The notes beneath the pieces are model-generated. The model made no database searches. It was not told the origin of the DNA and saw only the letters and a program-made list of their open reading frames with translations. DNA of 64,000 nt, from the NCBI RefSeq assembly GCF_000622245.1, contig NZ_JHXW01000012.1:1-64000 (forward strand), written 5' to 3'. This DNA comes from Fusobacterium perfoetens ATCC 29250 (GTDB taxonomy: Bacteria > Fusobacteriota > Fusobacteriia > Fusobacteriales > Fusobacteriaceae). A program made the position numbers and the translations under genes. The first letter of the stretch is position 1. Each line of letters begins with the position of its first letter. This document shows, one piece after another, positions 18,201-26,836 of the stretch.

Positions 18201-18256
18201 ATAAAAAAATTTAATTTTTGTTTTAAAAGTTATAATCTTTAGAAAAAATTATAAAT

Positions 18257-18302
18257 AAAAAGAGTTATTGTATTTTAAGAATAATCTATAATAACTCTTT
18301 TT
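18257..18302. terminator. Bidirectional terminator between the M15 gene and the haem operon
   Basis: A 13-bp perfect stem, AAAAAGAGTTATT (18257-18269) and AATAACTCTTTTT (18290-18302), has a 20-base loop and T/A runs on both sides. Confidence 0.8.
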
Positions 18303-18318
18303 TATATTATAAAACTTT

Positions 18319-20025
18319 TTATGAATTTATTATTTTATAGAATTTCTTTTTCTTTTTAATAAGAGAGGAGAAATCTCCCTCTTCTATAATTTCTCCTTTT
18401 TCGATTAAGATAATTTTATCATAATCTTTTAAAAGTGAAAATTTATGAGTAATAGTTATTACTGTTTCATCATTAAAAATATCTTTAATATTTTTCATAA
18501 TCTCATTTTCTGTTATATTATCTAATCCAGAAGTAGCTTCATCTAACATAATTAATTTAGCTTTCTTTAAAAATATTCTAGCTAAAGAAATTCTTTGTTC
18601 TTCTCCTGTACTCATACTTATTCCATTAATGCCTAATAATGTTTTATAATTTTCTGGAAAACTCATAATTTTATTATGGATACAAGCTTTTTTAGAAGCT
18701 TCAATGATTTTTTCATAGGAATTTTCTAAAGGTGTTATAATATTTATATTTTCTAATATAGTTGTATTAAATAAACTATTATCTTTAGTAATTATTCCGA
18801 GTAATTTTAATAGGGATTCTGTTTGAATATCTTTTATATTTATATTATTAATATAAATATCTCCACTTGTTGGAAAATAACTTCTTTTTATTAAATTAAA
18901 AATTGTTGTTTTTCCCACTCCACTTTGTCCTACTATAGCTACTTTTTCACCTTTATTAATTTTAAAATTTATATTTTTTATTATAAGTTTTTCTTTATTA
19001 TAACCAAAACTGACATTTTTAAATTCTAAACTTTTAAATTCTTCTCCTAAATCAATAGAACCTTCAGGTAAGCTAGTATCTATAGACATAATTTCATTAA
19101 ATCTCAATATTCCAACAATTCCTTTTTGATATAAATCAATAAGACCTATAAATCTCATTAAAGATACTTTGAATCTATCAACTAAAAGTAAAAAAGAAAA
19201 AATAATTCCAAGACTCAAATCAGATTTAATATATAAAATTCCTCCAATAAAAATTAAAAGTAGTTGAATAAATTGTGTATAAAAAACAATTCCAGATACT
19301 AAGTAAGAAGAGTTTAAAAAATTTTTTCTTTCGATTTCTAAAACATTCTCATTAGCTTTTATAAATTTATTTTTATTTACATTTTCAAGATTATTATCTT
19401 TTATAAAAAAAATTACTTTAAAAATATCATTTATTAAACTTATAAAATTACCTGTTGTTTCTCTTATTTCTAAATATCCCTTTTTTAATTTTTGATTTAG
19501 GATATAGATAAATATAATAGCAAGAGGTAGAGGAATAAATACAAATGAAGCTAATATAGGATTAAAACTAAACATCAATATAAAAGAACCAATTAAGGAT
19601 AAAGAAGTTGAAAGAGAATCTTCTAAACCTTTATATAATAAAATAGAAAGATTTTCTAAATCTCCAGTTATTCTTGAAATTAACTCACCAGAATTTTTTT
19701 CTTTAAAAAATTTATTAGATTGTTTAAGAAAATGAGTTATCAAGTCATTTCTCATATGAAATTTTAATTTATTTCCCATAAGTTGTCCACAACTTGCTGA
19801 AATTATAAAAGAAAAAGCTCTTAATATATAAAAACTTAAAACAAGTCCAGAAAAAAGAGATAATTTTTTTAGATTTTTTTCAGGTAGTATAACATCTATT
19901 ATTTCTTTTACAATAATGGGAGTTATTAAATCTAATGCTGTGACTAAAACTCCAAAAAATAAAAATATTATTAATAATTTTTTCTCAAGAAGATAATATT
20001 TAAAAAGTATTTTATATTTTTGCAT
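18319..20025 (-). CDS. ABC exporter (fused membrane and ATPase domains) at the end of the haem operon
   Basis: The 568 residues comprise a six-helix type-IV exporter membrane domain (about 1-310) and an ATPase domain. Walker A is GQSGVGKTT (near residue 360) and Walker B is LIMLDEATSGLD. Two motifs are non-canonical: the signature reads MSTGEEQR instead of LSGGQQR, and the Q-loop position reads ITKDNSLF, with Lys in place of Gln. Its start overlaps the end of the binding-protein gene by 14 bases, so it belongs to the haem operon. Export of a tetrapyrrole breakdown product or excess haem is an inference from context. Heterodimeric exporters often have one degenerate site, but no partner half is adjacent. 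Confidence 0.8.
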   Translation of the reverse strand: MQKYKILFKYYLLEKKLLIIFLFFGVLVTALDLITPIIVKEIIDVILPEKNLKKLSLFSGLVLSFYILRAFSFIISASCGQLMGNKLKFHMRNDLITHFLKQSNKFFKEKNSGELISRITGDLENLSILLYKGLEDSLSTSLSLIGSFILMFSFNPILASFVFIPLPLAIIFIYILNQKLKKGYLEIRETTGNFISLINDIFKVIFFIKDNNLENVNKNKFIKANENVLEIERKNFLNSSYLVSGIVFYTQFIQLLLIFIGGILYIKSDLSLGIIFSFLLLVDRFKVSLMRFIGLIDLYQKGIVGILRFNEIMSIDTSLPEGSIDLGEEFKSLEFKNVSFGYNKEKLIIKNINFKINKGEKVAIVGQSGVGKTTIFNLIKRSYFPTSGDIYINNINIKDIQTESLLKLLGIITKDNSLFNTTILENINIITPLENSYEKIIEASKKACIHNKIMSFPENYKTLLGINGISMSTGEEQRISLARIFLKKAKLIMLDEATSGLDNITENEIMKNIKDIFNDETVITITHKFSLLKDYDKIILIEKGEIIEEGDFSSLIKKKKKFYKIINS

Positions 20026-20899
20026 TTTCTATTTCCTTTTTTAATTCTTCCATAGTATCAAATATTCTAGGAGAACCTCTAAGTATTTTAGAAGAATCCA
20101 CAATAAAAATATTATTATTTTTTCCAGCTATAGTATTTTTTATAAAAGGATTAGCCTCTTCTATATTTTTAATAGAAGATATAGACATTGCTCCCATAAT
20201 TATTTGAGGATTTTCAGATAATAAATATTCTGGAGAAATTATTGGTCTTTCTCCAATTAATCCATCTGTTATATTTTTAACACCTATTAATTCTAAAACT
20301 TGTCCTGGTAAAGATTCTTTAGAAAATCCCATCATTGGATTTGTCGAATAAAGAATTACTCCTTTTATTTCTTTAAGTTTTTTTCTTTCTTCTAAAATTT
20401 TTAATTTTTCTTTACTTTCTTTATATAAATTTTCACTTTCTTTTTCTCTATCAAAAAGTTTTCCGAAAATTTTTATACTTTCTAAAATATTTTTAAAATC
20501 TTTTGTTCCATCATTTATAAGAACAGGGATATTTTTAGATTTTAAAGAATCAGCTAATCCTATGGACATTCCATTAACTATTACTAAATCAGGTTGTAAA
20601 GCAATTATTTTTTCTAAACTAGGTTTAGCAGTATTTCCAACAGTTAATAATTTTTTTGTTTCTTCATAAGGCCAAATTTTACTATTTTTTGTTCCAGCTA
20701 TTCCAACTATTTTATCTTGAGCATTTAACATATACATAGTTTCTATAACAGCTGGGTCTGTCACTACAACTCTATTATATTTTTTTAATGGAATATTATT
20801 GTTTTGATATCCATAAACAGTATTTTCTTTTATTTCAAGAGAAAAACTAAATATCTTTATTAATAAAAATCCCAATACTACTCCTAATTTTTTTTTCAT
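20012..20899 (-). CDS. hmuT: Haem/iron ABC transporter periplasmic binding protein
   Basis: The 295-residue protein is a TroA/BtuF-fold binding protein with an N-terminal signal peptide (about 1-20) and no lipobox. Typical elements are VVVTDPAVIETMYML near the mature N-terminus, VGNTAKPSLEKIIALQPDLVI, and VLELIGVKNITDG in the second lobe. Such proteins deliver haem, siderophores or corrinoids to FecCD-type permeases. The neighbouring permease, ATPase, haem receptor and HutX make haem the likely ligand. It is 8 bases from the ATPase gene and overlaps the ABC exporter gene by 14 bases. Confidence 0.88.
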   Translation of the reverse strand: MKKKLGVVLGFLLIKIFSFSLEIKENTVYGYQNNNIPLKKYNRVVVTDPAVIETMYMLNAQDKIVGIAGTKNSKIWPYEETKKLLTVGNTAKPSLEKIIALQPDLVIVNGMSIGLADSLKSKNIPVLINDGTKDFKNILESIKIFGKLFDREKESENLYKESKEKLKILEERKKLKEIKGVILYSTNPMMGFSKESLPGQVLELIGVKNITDGLIGERPIISPEYLLSENPQIIMGAMSISSIKNIEEANPFIKNTIAGKNNNIFIVDSSKILRGSPRIFDTMEELKKEIENAKI

Positions 20900-20907
20900 T
20901 TTTCCTC

Positions 20908-21693
20908 CTAAAATTTTTCTAATGGAATTATATAAGGTTTCTTATTTTCATCATAAATTATTTTTGATTTTAATTGATAAATATCTTCTAATATTTTTTC
21001 AGTTAAAACTTCTTTTGGTGTACCTTGATAAGCTACTTTCCCCTCTTTTATTAAAAATAATTTATCACAAAACATAGAAGCTAAATTTAAATCATGCAAT
21101 ACAGCTACTGCTGTTATATCATGATTTTTTACAAGTTTTTTTACTCTTCCCATAAGGTCAACAGCATGATTTAAATCTAAAGCTGATGTTGGCTCATCTA
21201 AAAGTAAAATTTTTGGTTCTTGAGTTAGAGCTCTAGCTAATAACACTCTTTGAAATTCTCCTCCAGATAAACTTAGGGCGATTCTATTAGAAAATTTTTC
21301 AAGTCCTAATATTTTTAAAGTTTCAAAAGCAATATCAAAATCTTTTTTAGAATATCCTTCCCAAGAATTTTTTAAATGTGGAAGTCTTCCCATAGTTACA
21401 AAATCTATTACAGACATAGGACTTGATAAACTAGATTTTTGAGGAACTAAAGCCATTATTTTAGCTTTTTCTTTTTGAGTATACTCCTTTTCTTTTTTCT
21501 GAAAAATTTCAATGTTTTCATTATTTTTATTTAGATATCCCAAAATATTTTTTAAAAGTGTAGATTTTCCACAACCATTAGGACCAAGAATTCCTATTAC
21601 TTTATTTCTTTCAATTTTTAAGGTTATATTTTTTAAAATATTTTTATCACCATAGGAAAAATTTAAGTTAGTTATTTTAATTACCTCTTCCAT
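20908..21693 (-). CDS. hmuV: Haem/iron ABC transporter ATP-binding protein
   Basis: This FepC/HmuV-type ATPase powers import through the FecCD permease encoded just upstream. The 261 residues include Walker A GPNGCGKST, the Q-loop in ALVPQKSS, signature LSGGEFQR and Walker B LLLDEPTSALD, then the H-loop VLHDLNLA. The ATG shares one base with the stop codon of the permease gene (ATGA-type overlap at 21693), indicating translational coupling. All motifs are canonical, unlike those of the exporter at the operon's end. Confidence 0.9.
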   Translation of the reverse strand: MEEVIKITNLNFSYGDKNILKNITLKIERNKVIGILGPNGCGKSTLLKNILGYLNKNNENIEIFQKKEKEYTQKEKAKIMALVPQKSSLSSPMSVIDFVTMGRLPHLKNSWEGYSKKDFDIAFETLKILGLEKFSNRIALSLSGGEFQRVLLARALTQEPKILLLDEPTSALDLNHAVDLMGRVKKLVKNHDITAVAVLHDLNLASMFCDKLFLIKEGKVAYQGTPKEVLTEKILEDIYQLKSKIIYDENKKPYIIPLEKF

Positions 21694-22685
21694 TATATCC
21701 TCCTTTTATTTTTCAAAGCTAAATATAAGAAGAATGGAGCTCCAAAAAATGAAGTAACAACTCCAATAGGAATTTCAGTAGGAGATAAAAACATTCTTCC
21801 AAAAGTATCACAGATTAAGAGAAAAAATCCACCAGCCAAAGAAGCATTAGGAATTAATTTAGAATTAGAAGGACCTGTTATCATTCTTATAATATGAGGA
21901 ATTATTAGACCAACAAAACCTATCATTCCTGAAAAGGCCACAGAAAAGGCTACAATTAAAGCTGATACAGTAAGAATTCTTGTTTTTAATTTTGTAACAT
22001 CTACTCCTAAAGAATGAGCTTCTTCGTCTCCAGATAATAAAGCATCTAAATTATTTCTATTTATATAAAAATAATATAAAGAAAATATAAGAGGGGGAAT
22101 TAAAAAGAAAACTTTTTTCCAAGTGGCATTTCCTAAATATCCCATCATCCACATTGTGATTTTAAATGAATCTTCACCTATTAAATAAATAGCAAAGGAA
22201 GTAAAAGCACTTAAAAAAGATGAAACAGCTATTCCTATTATAAGTAGAGTTGAAACATTTATCATATTTCCTTTTTTAGCCATTTTAAAAATTAAAAAAG
22301 TACTTAAAAGAGACATTATAAAAGCTAAAACTCCATACATAAAATCTGGAAGATTAAAAATATAAGCTATTACAGAACCAAAAGTAGCACTGGCAGCTAT
22401 TCCAATTATATAGGGGTCAGCTAAGGGATTTTGAAAAACAGTTTGAATTACCACTCCACTAGATGCCAACATCATTCCAACTAAAACTCCCATTAAAATT
22501 CTAGGAATTCTTAAATCAAGTAATATTATTTTTATATATTCCTCTTGATTTTTTAAATCAAAAATTTGTTTTAAAGTTATTGTTTGGTCTCCCATTTTTA
22601 CTGAAATTAATCCACCAATTATTATTCCAATGATTAATATAAAAGGAAGTATATTTTTAAAAGATTTATTTTCTTTTATTTTCAT
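21693..22685 (-). CDS. hmuU: Haem/iron ABC transporter permease (FecCD family)
   Basis: The 330-residue inner-membrane protein has about ten hydrophobic helices and FecCD hallmarks: LRIPRILMGVLVGMMLASSG near the N-terminus, NPLADPYIIG, and the ATPase-coupling GMIGFVGLIIPHIIR. It forms the import channel with HmuV and receives substrate from HmuT. AAGGAGA precedes the start. A strong stem-loop without a T-run (22704-22735) separates it from the receptor gene upstream. Confidence 0.92.
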   Translation of the reverse strand: MKIKENKSFKNILPFILIIGIIIGGLISVKMGDQTITLKQIFDLKNQEEYIKIILLDLRIPRILMGVLVGMMLASSGVVIQTVFQNPLADPYIIGIAASATFGSVIAYIFNLPDFMYGVLAFIMSLLSTFLIFKMAKKGNMINVSTLLIIGIAVSSFLSAFTSFAIYLIGEDSFKITMWMMGYLGNATWKKVFFLIPPLIFSLYYFYINRNNLDALLSGDEEAHSLGVDVTKLKTRILTVSALIVAFSVAFSGMIGFVGLIIPHIIRMITGPSNSKLIPNASLAGGFFLLICDTFGRMFLSPTEIPIGVVTSFFGAPFFLYLALKNKRRI

Positions 22686-22703
22686 AAATTTTCTCCTTAC
22701 ATA

Positions 22704-22735
22704 TTTAATAGGAGCTGTTTCCAGCTCCTATTAAA
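22704..22735 (-). other. Intercistronic stem-loop without T-run between TonB receptor and permease genes
   Basis: Perfect 14-bp stem with a 4-base loop: TTTAATAGGAGCTG (22704-22717) and its complement at 22722-22735. On the transcribed strand it is followed by ATATGTAAGG, not Ts. It therefore resembles an RNA-processing or 3'-end-protecting structure more than a terminator, and could let receptor mRNA outlast permease mRNA. Confidence 0.7.
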
Positions 22736-22756
22736 TTTTATTTTTATAAAATTAGA

Positions 22757-24910
22757 TTATAATATATAACTAAATCCTATGTAGTAATTTCTTTCTGGTG
22801 CAGGGTCATATAAATATTCTCCCTTAGTAAATGAAACTGATTCATAATAATCTTCATTAAATATATTATTAATTCCAGCAAATAAAGATAAACCATTATC
22901 AGTGTTATAATTAAATCTAATATTTGTCACTATATAAGAATCTTTTTTTCCTGTTTCATTGTTATTATCTAGATAAGATTCTCCATTGTAAACAACCTCT
23001 CCGTTGATATTGAATTTTGGAGTGAAGTCATATTTAGCTCCTAAAGTAAATCTATGTTCAGGTACTCCTGCTATTTTATTTCCAGAAATATCTCCTCCAT
23101 CAACAATAGTACTAGGTTTTCCTTGACTTCCTATATTTACTTTTTGAGCTCTTCCCTCTTTGATTCTAGCATTGATATATTGATAAGATTCAGATAAAGT
23201 TAATTTTCCAAAATATTGTTCAAGTTTTAATTCTGCTCCCATTCTTTCGGTTTTATCAATATTATAATTTAATATAGGACCAGATGTCATACCATCCATA
23301 TAGGTATAGATTTCATCATTCATTAATGAGTAGAATAATGCAAAGTTAATAGAAGTATTTCTAATATAGTCAGATACTCCCCATTCTATATTATGATAAG
23401 TTTCTGATTCTAAATTATTTAAAGTATAAATATTATCAATTTTATTTGTTAATAGAGCTGGAGCAGGAGTTGTAAATCCTCTTTCATATCTTAAATATGT
23501 TCTACCAATATCTGAATAACGATAACTTCCACCTAATTCATAAGCATAGTTATTTTCATCTTTACTTTGTGAACTATTACTTGATGTTGGTTTTCCCATA
23601 GGTGGAGTTATTTTACTATATCTAGAAATATCATATTTTGAATTTTCATATCTAAATCCTTGATTAAATTCAAAATCTCCAATTTTATAATTGTTCATAA
23701 TAAATCCAGCTAAAGTTTCTTTATTTAAATCCATATCAGTTTGAACATTCATAGATTTTTGTCCTAAAGGCCCCATATTTAAAAGATTATTTATTTTTCC
23801 ATATCTTCCACCATCATTTTTAATATAATCTAATCCAAAAATTAAAGAGCTATCATCTCCATAAGAATATTTTAATTTAGGTTTAATTCCTGTTTTTTTA
23901 TCTTTAAAAGTCCATTTAACTTCTGAAGTATATGGGATAGGATTAGGTAATGGTTTACCATTCATTTCTGTCATTTTACCTTCACCAGGCATATTTATTA
24001 ACATATCTGTTTCACTTCTAAAAGCTATTACATTGGCTGATAAATTTTCACTTAGTTTTCCATTATAAGTTAATTGAAAATCTTCTTTATCAATATCCAT
24101 TGTATCCATATATTTATCAGGATTTCCTTGTTTTCTGTCTTCATTGATTTGTGCTTTTGTTAATGAGTCTAATAAATTTTTATTTTCATTATAGTTATTA
24201 TATTTAATTTCTATGTTATGTTCCTCATTAATATTGTATCTTAATTTTCCTTGAAAATAATCAGAATCTAATTTAGAATCTTTTCTATATCCATCTCCTT
24301 CATTTTTATTATAAGATAAATCTATATCAAACTTTCCAATAGTTTGTCCAAAGGAAACATCAGTTTTATGAGAACCTAAGGTAGAAAAATTATATCCACC
24401 ACTTCCTCTTAATCCTTCACCTCTTTTAGTAATAATATTAATAACTCCTCCAGCTGTTCCTGAACCGTAAAGAACTGAACCCCCTCCTGGAATTATTTCA
24501 ATTCTTTCAATATTGTTAACAGCTATAGTATTTATTGGACTACTTACCATAGAAGTTTCTAAAGCATTTACTGCTACTCCATCAATCATTACTTGAACAT
24601 TAGCTTTTGCTCCAGAAGAAGTACTATCAAGTCCTCCTTGACCTCTTAAATCCACTATAGAACCAAAAGTATTTCCTATAACATTTACAGTTGGAATATC
24701 TTTTAATATCTCAGAAACTGTCCTATATCCTTTTTCTTTAATTTCTTTAGAAGTTACAATAGTTGGATTAGCCATAACTTTTCTAACATTAGTTTCAAAT
24801 CCTGTTACAGATGTTACAATAGTATCATCTAATTTAATTTCTGTTGTTTTTTCACCACCATATGCTAAGGATGAAATTAAACAACCTAATAATAAAATTT
24901 TTTTGTTCAT
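22757..24910 (-). CDS. TonB-dependent outer-membrane receptor, probable haem receptor
   Basis: The 717-residue precursor has a signal peptide (1 to about 18, SSLAYG), a likely TonB box at DDTIVTSV (28-35), and a plug domain with GYRTVSEILKDIP, VDLRGQG, VMIDGVAV and IEIIPGGGSVLYGSGTAGGVINI. A 22-strand barrel ends in YIGFSYIL. It heads the importer genes hmuU-hmuV-hmuT and follows hutX, so haem or haemoprotein is the likely cargo. No obvious haem-binding His motif could be fixed by eye. It needs ExbBD-TonB, encoded at 32.9-34.7 kb. Confidence 0.88.
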   Translation of the reverse strand: MNKKILLLGCLISSLAYGGEKTTEIKLDDTIVTSVTGFETNVRKVMANPTIVTSKEIKEKGYRTVSEILKDIPTVNVIGNTFGSIVDLRGQGGLDSTSSGAKANVQVMIDGVAVNALETSMVSSPINTIAVNNIERIEIIPGGGSVLYGSGTAGGVINIITKRGEGLRGSGGYNFSTLGSHKTDVSFGQTIGKFDIDLSYNKNEGDGYRKDSKLDSDYFQGKLRYNINEEHNIEIKYNNYNENKNLLDSLTKAQINEDRKQGNPDKYMDTMDIDKEDFQLTYNGKLSENLSANVIAFRSETDMLINMPGEGKMTEMNGKPLPNPIPYTSEVKWTFKDKKTGIKPKLKYSYGDDSSLIFGLDYIKNDGGRYGKINNLLNMGPLGQKSMNVQTDMDLNKETLAGFIMNNYKIGDFEFNQGFRYENSKYDISRYSKITPPMGKPTSSNSSQSKDENNYAYELGGSYRYSDIGRTYLRYERGFTTPAPALLTNKIDNIYTLNNLESETYHNIEWGVSDYIRNTSINFALFYSLMNDEIYTYMDGMTSGPILNYNIDKTERMGAELKLEQYFGKLTLSESYQYINARIKEGRAQKVNIGSQGKPSTIVDGGDISGNKIAGVPEHRFTLGAKYDFTPKFNINGEVVYNGESYLDNNNETGKKDSYIVTNIRFNYNTDNGLSLFAGINNIFNEDYYESVSFTKGEYLYDPAPERNYYIGFSYIL

Positions 24911-24945
24911 CTTCTTTTTCCTTTCACAATTTTAATTAAGGTTAT

Positions 24946-25422
24946 TTATAATGAATTAAATATTTCTAAATATTTTTCTCTAAGTTGTCCTTTTTCATCT
25001 CTTGGTACATATATAGAAAATATTTCCTTTTCATCAGAATCAAAAAATTTTATAGAACAACTTTTCTTATTAAATATAGTGTCAGTTACTATAAAAATTT
25101 CTTTAATATTATTAACAGATAAGTGTCCTCCAATAGAAGTTTCTTTATCATGAAAATTTAAAAATCCATGTCCATATTTTCCCTGTGGGAATTTATCTTT
25201 TATTTCTAAAACGAAATTTGGAGTAATTACAAGTAAAAGTACTTCTTCCCATTTATTTAAAATTTCAAATAGTTTATCTATTTTTTCAATAGGATAAGTT
25301 CGTACACGTGGACTAGATATATTTCTTAAAACTTCTAAAAAACTTATATTTAATTCTTTTGAAATTTCGGAAAAAGAAATTTTATTATCATTATTTATTA
25401 GTTTTTCTATTTTAGATTTCAT
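24946..25422 (-). CDS. hutX: Cytosolic haem-carrier protein, HutX/ChuX family
   Basis: The 158 residues match the HutX/ChuX/HmuX family. They show an N-terminal helical segment that looks like a degenerate helix-turn-helix (FSEISKELNISFLEVLRNI), then the beta-rich haem-utilisation domain with ITPNFVLEIKDKFPQGKYGHGFLNF and IKEIFIVTD. Family members bind haem in the cytosol and pass it to HutW-type enzymes. It lies 4 bases after dps and 35 before the receptor gene. Haem-ligand residues were not assigned. Confidence 0.85.
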   Translation of the reverse strand: MKSKIEKLINNDNKISFSEISKELNISFLEVLRNISSPRVRTYPIEKIDKLFEILNKWEEVLLLVITPNFVLEIKDKFPQGKYGHGFLNFHDKETSIGGHLSVNNIKEIFIVTDTIFNKKSCSIKFFDSDEKEIFSIYVPRDEKGQLREKYLEIFNSL

Positions 25423-25426
25423 ATAT

Positions 25427-25858
25427 TTAATTATCCATACTTTGATTTAACATCCATAAGATTTTAGAGAAATATTTTATATAATCATCCATTGAAGCAG
25501 AAATTATATATTCAGATAATTCATCAGCTTCTTTTTTTATTTTTTTAACTTTATCTAATAAATAATTAAAATCAGTTATTACTTCTTTTAAAATATATTC
25601 TTCAGAGAGATATTTTTCTTCTTCCTCTTTTATTTCAGATAATGCTAAGAAATTTTTTAAAGAACCTACTGGTTTTCCACCTATTATTAAAATATTTTCT
25701 GCATTCTCATCAATCATTTTATTTATTCCGTTATATAACTCTTCTAATTTAGCATGTAGAGGGAAGAAATTTTTTCCTTTTACATACCAATGAAAGTTTT
25801 GTAGTTTATGATATTCCACCACTAAATCAGCTAAAAATAAATTTAAATTTTTTTCCAT
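25427..25858 (-). CDS. dps: Dps-family ferritin-like DNA/iron protection protein
   Basis: The 143-residue protein has the Dps intersubunit ferroxidase site: H23 (NFHWYVKG), H35 (PLHAKLEE), D50 and E54, with E39 where Listeria Dps has an Asp. Dps dodecamers store iron and use peroxide as oxidant. Here it opens the haem-uptake operon, 4 bases before hutX, suggesting that iron released from haem is handed to storage. A consensus promoter precedes it at 25890-25918. Confidence 0.9.
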   Translation of the reverse strand: MEKNLNLFLADLVVEYHKLQNFHWYVKGKNFFPLHAKLEELYNGINKMIDENAENILIIGGKPVGSLKNFLALSEIKEEEEKYLSEEYILKEVITDFNYLLDKVKKIKKEADELSEYIISASMDDYIKYFSKILWMLNQSMDN

Positions 25859-25889
25859 AAATATTACCTCCTTAAAATTTTATAATTAA

Positions 25890-25918
25890 AATATATCACT
25901 TATAAAATATTTTGTCAA
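25890..25918 (-). promoter_or_regulatory. Promoter of the dps-hutX-receptor-importer operon
   Basis: Reverse strand TTGACA (25918-25913), 17 bases, TATATT (25895-25890). The start region is rich in AT palindromes that could hold a Fur or PerR site, but none is convincing by eye. Confidence 0.75.
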
Positions 25919-25946
25919 TAAAAATATTTTAAAATTTAATCAAATG

Positions 25947-25955
25947 TGATATAAT
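25947..25955 (+). promoter_or_regulatory. Extended -10 promoter of the ZIP transporter gene
   Basis: TGATATAAT (25947-25955) is an extended -10 with no good -35, 34 bases before the ATG. Confidence 0.5.
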
Positions 25956-25989
25956 TAAAATATAAATTAATAATTTTTGGAGGTGATTT

Positions 25990-26784
25990 ATGAAATTAAA
26001 TGTATTATGGCCTATTTTAGGAACTTCATTTATATTTTTAATGACAACTTTAGGGTCTGCAATGGTTTTCTTTTTTAGAAAAGAAATAAAAGAAAACATA
26101 CAAAGAATTTTTTTAGGATTTGCTGCAGGAGTTATGATAGCAGCTTCTGTTTTTGGATTACTTGTACCAGCAATTGAAGAGTTAGAAACTAGAGGAATAA
26201 TAAGTTGGATACCAGTTTCTATTGGATTTTTAGGAGGAGTATTCACTATATTGATTTTAGATAAAATAATTCCTCATTTACATCCTGTAGAAAATAAAAC
26301 TGAGGGGATTTCTAGTAATTTAAAAAGAACTTCTCTTTTAATAACAGCTGTGACAATTCATAATATTCCAGAAGGTATAGCAGTAGGACTTTCTTTTGCT
26401 TTAGCTAGTCAAAATTCCAATGACCCTTCTTTTTTAGCTTCAGCAATAGGATTAGCTTTAGGAATTGGAATTCAAAATTTTCCAGAAGGGGCAGCTGTAT
26501 CTCTTCCTTTAAGAAGAGAGGGATTTGGAACTTTTAAAGCTTTTGTTTATGGAAGTTTATCCGGAATAGTAGAACCTATATTTGGAATTTTGACAGTTTT
26601 TATTACATCTAGTTTAGGTTCTTTAATGCCATGGCTTTTATCTTTTTCAGCAGGAGCTATGATGTATGTTGTGGTAGAAGAACTTATTCCTGAGGCGAAT
26701 TTTTCAAAACATTCAGATAGTGGAACTTTAAGTGTTATGTTTGGATTTGTTTTAATGATGATTTTAGATATTGCACTAGGATAA
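25990..26784 (+). CDS. ZIP-family divalent metal transporter
   Basis: The 264-residue inner-membrane protein has about eight helices. The ZIP metal-site helices are HNIPEGIAVGLSFAL and QNFPEGAAVSLPLRREG, with a later VVEELIPEA. ZIP proteins carry Zn, Fe or Mn into the cytosol; the ZupT-like motif order leaves the metal open, though its place inside a haem/iron cluster makes iron or zinc plausible. TTTTGGAGGTGA precedes the ATG. It is divergent from the dps operon and convergent with hutW, with a strong terminator between. Confidence 0.9.
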   Translation: MKLNVLWPILGTSFIFLMTTLGSAMVFFFRKEIKENIQRIFLGFAAGVMIAASVFGLLVPAIEELETRGIISWIPVSIGFLGGVFTILILDKIIPHLHPVENKTEGISSNLKRTSLLITAVTIHNIPEGIAVGLSFALASQNSNDPSFLASAIGLALGIGIQNFPEGAAVSLPLRREGFGTFKAFVYGSLSGIVEPIFGILTVFITSSLGSLMPWLLSFSAGAMMYVVVEELIPEANFSKHSDSGTLSVMFGFVLMMILDIALG

Positions 26785-26819
26785 ATAAAAAAGCTACATA
26801 AGAATGTAGCTTTTTTATT
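26784..26819. terminator. Bidirectional terminator between ZIP and hutW genes
   Basis: Stem of about 15 bp (26784-26798 with 26805-26819; core AAGCTACA/TGTAGCTT), 6-base loop and T/A runs on both sides. Confidence 0.9.
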
Positions 26820-26836
26820 TTATGAAATTTAAGGAA

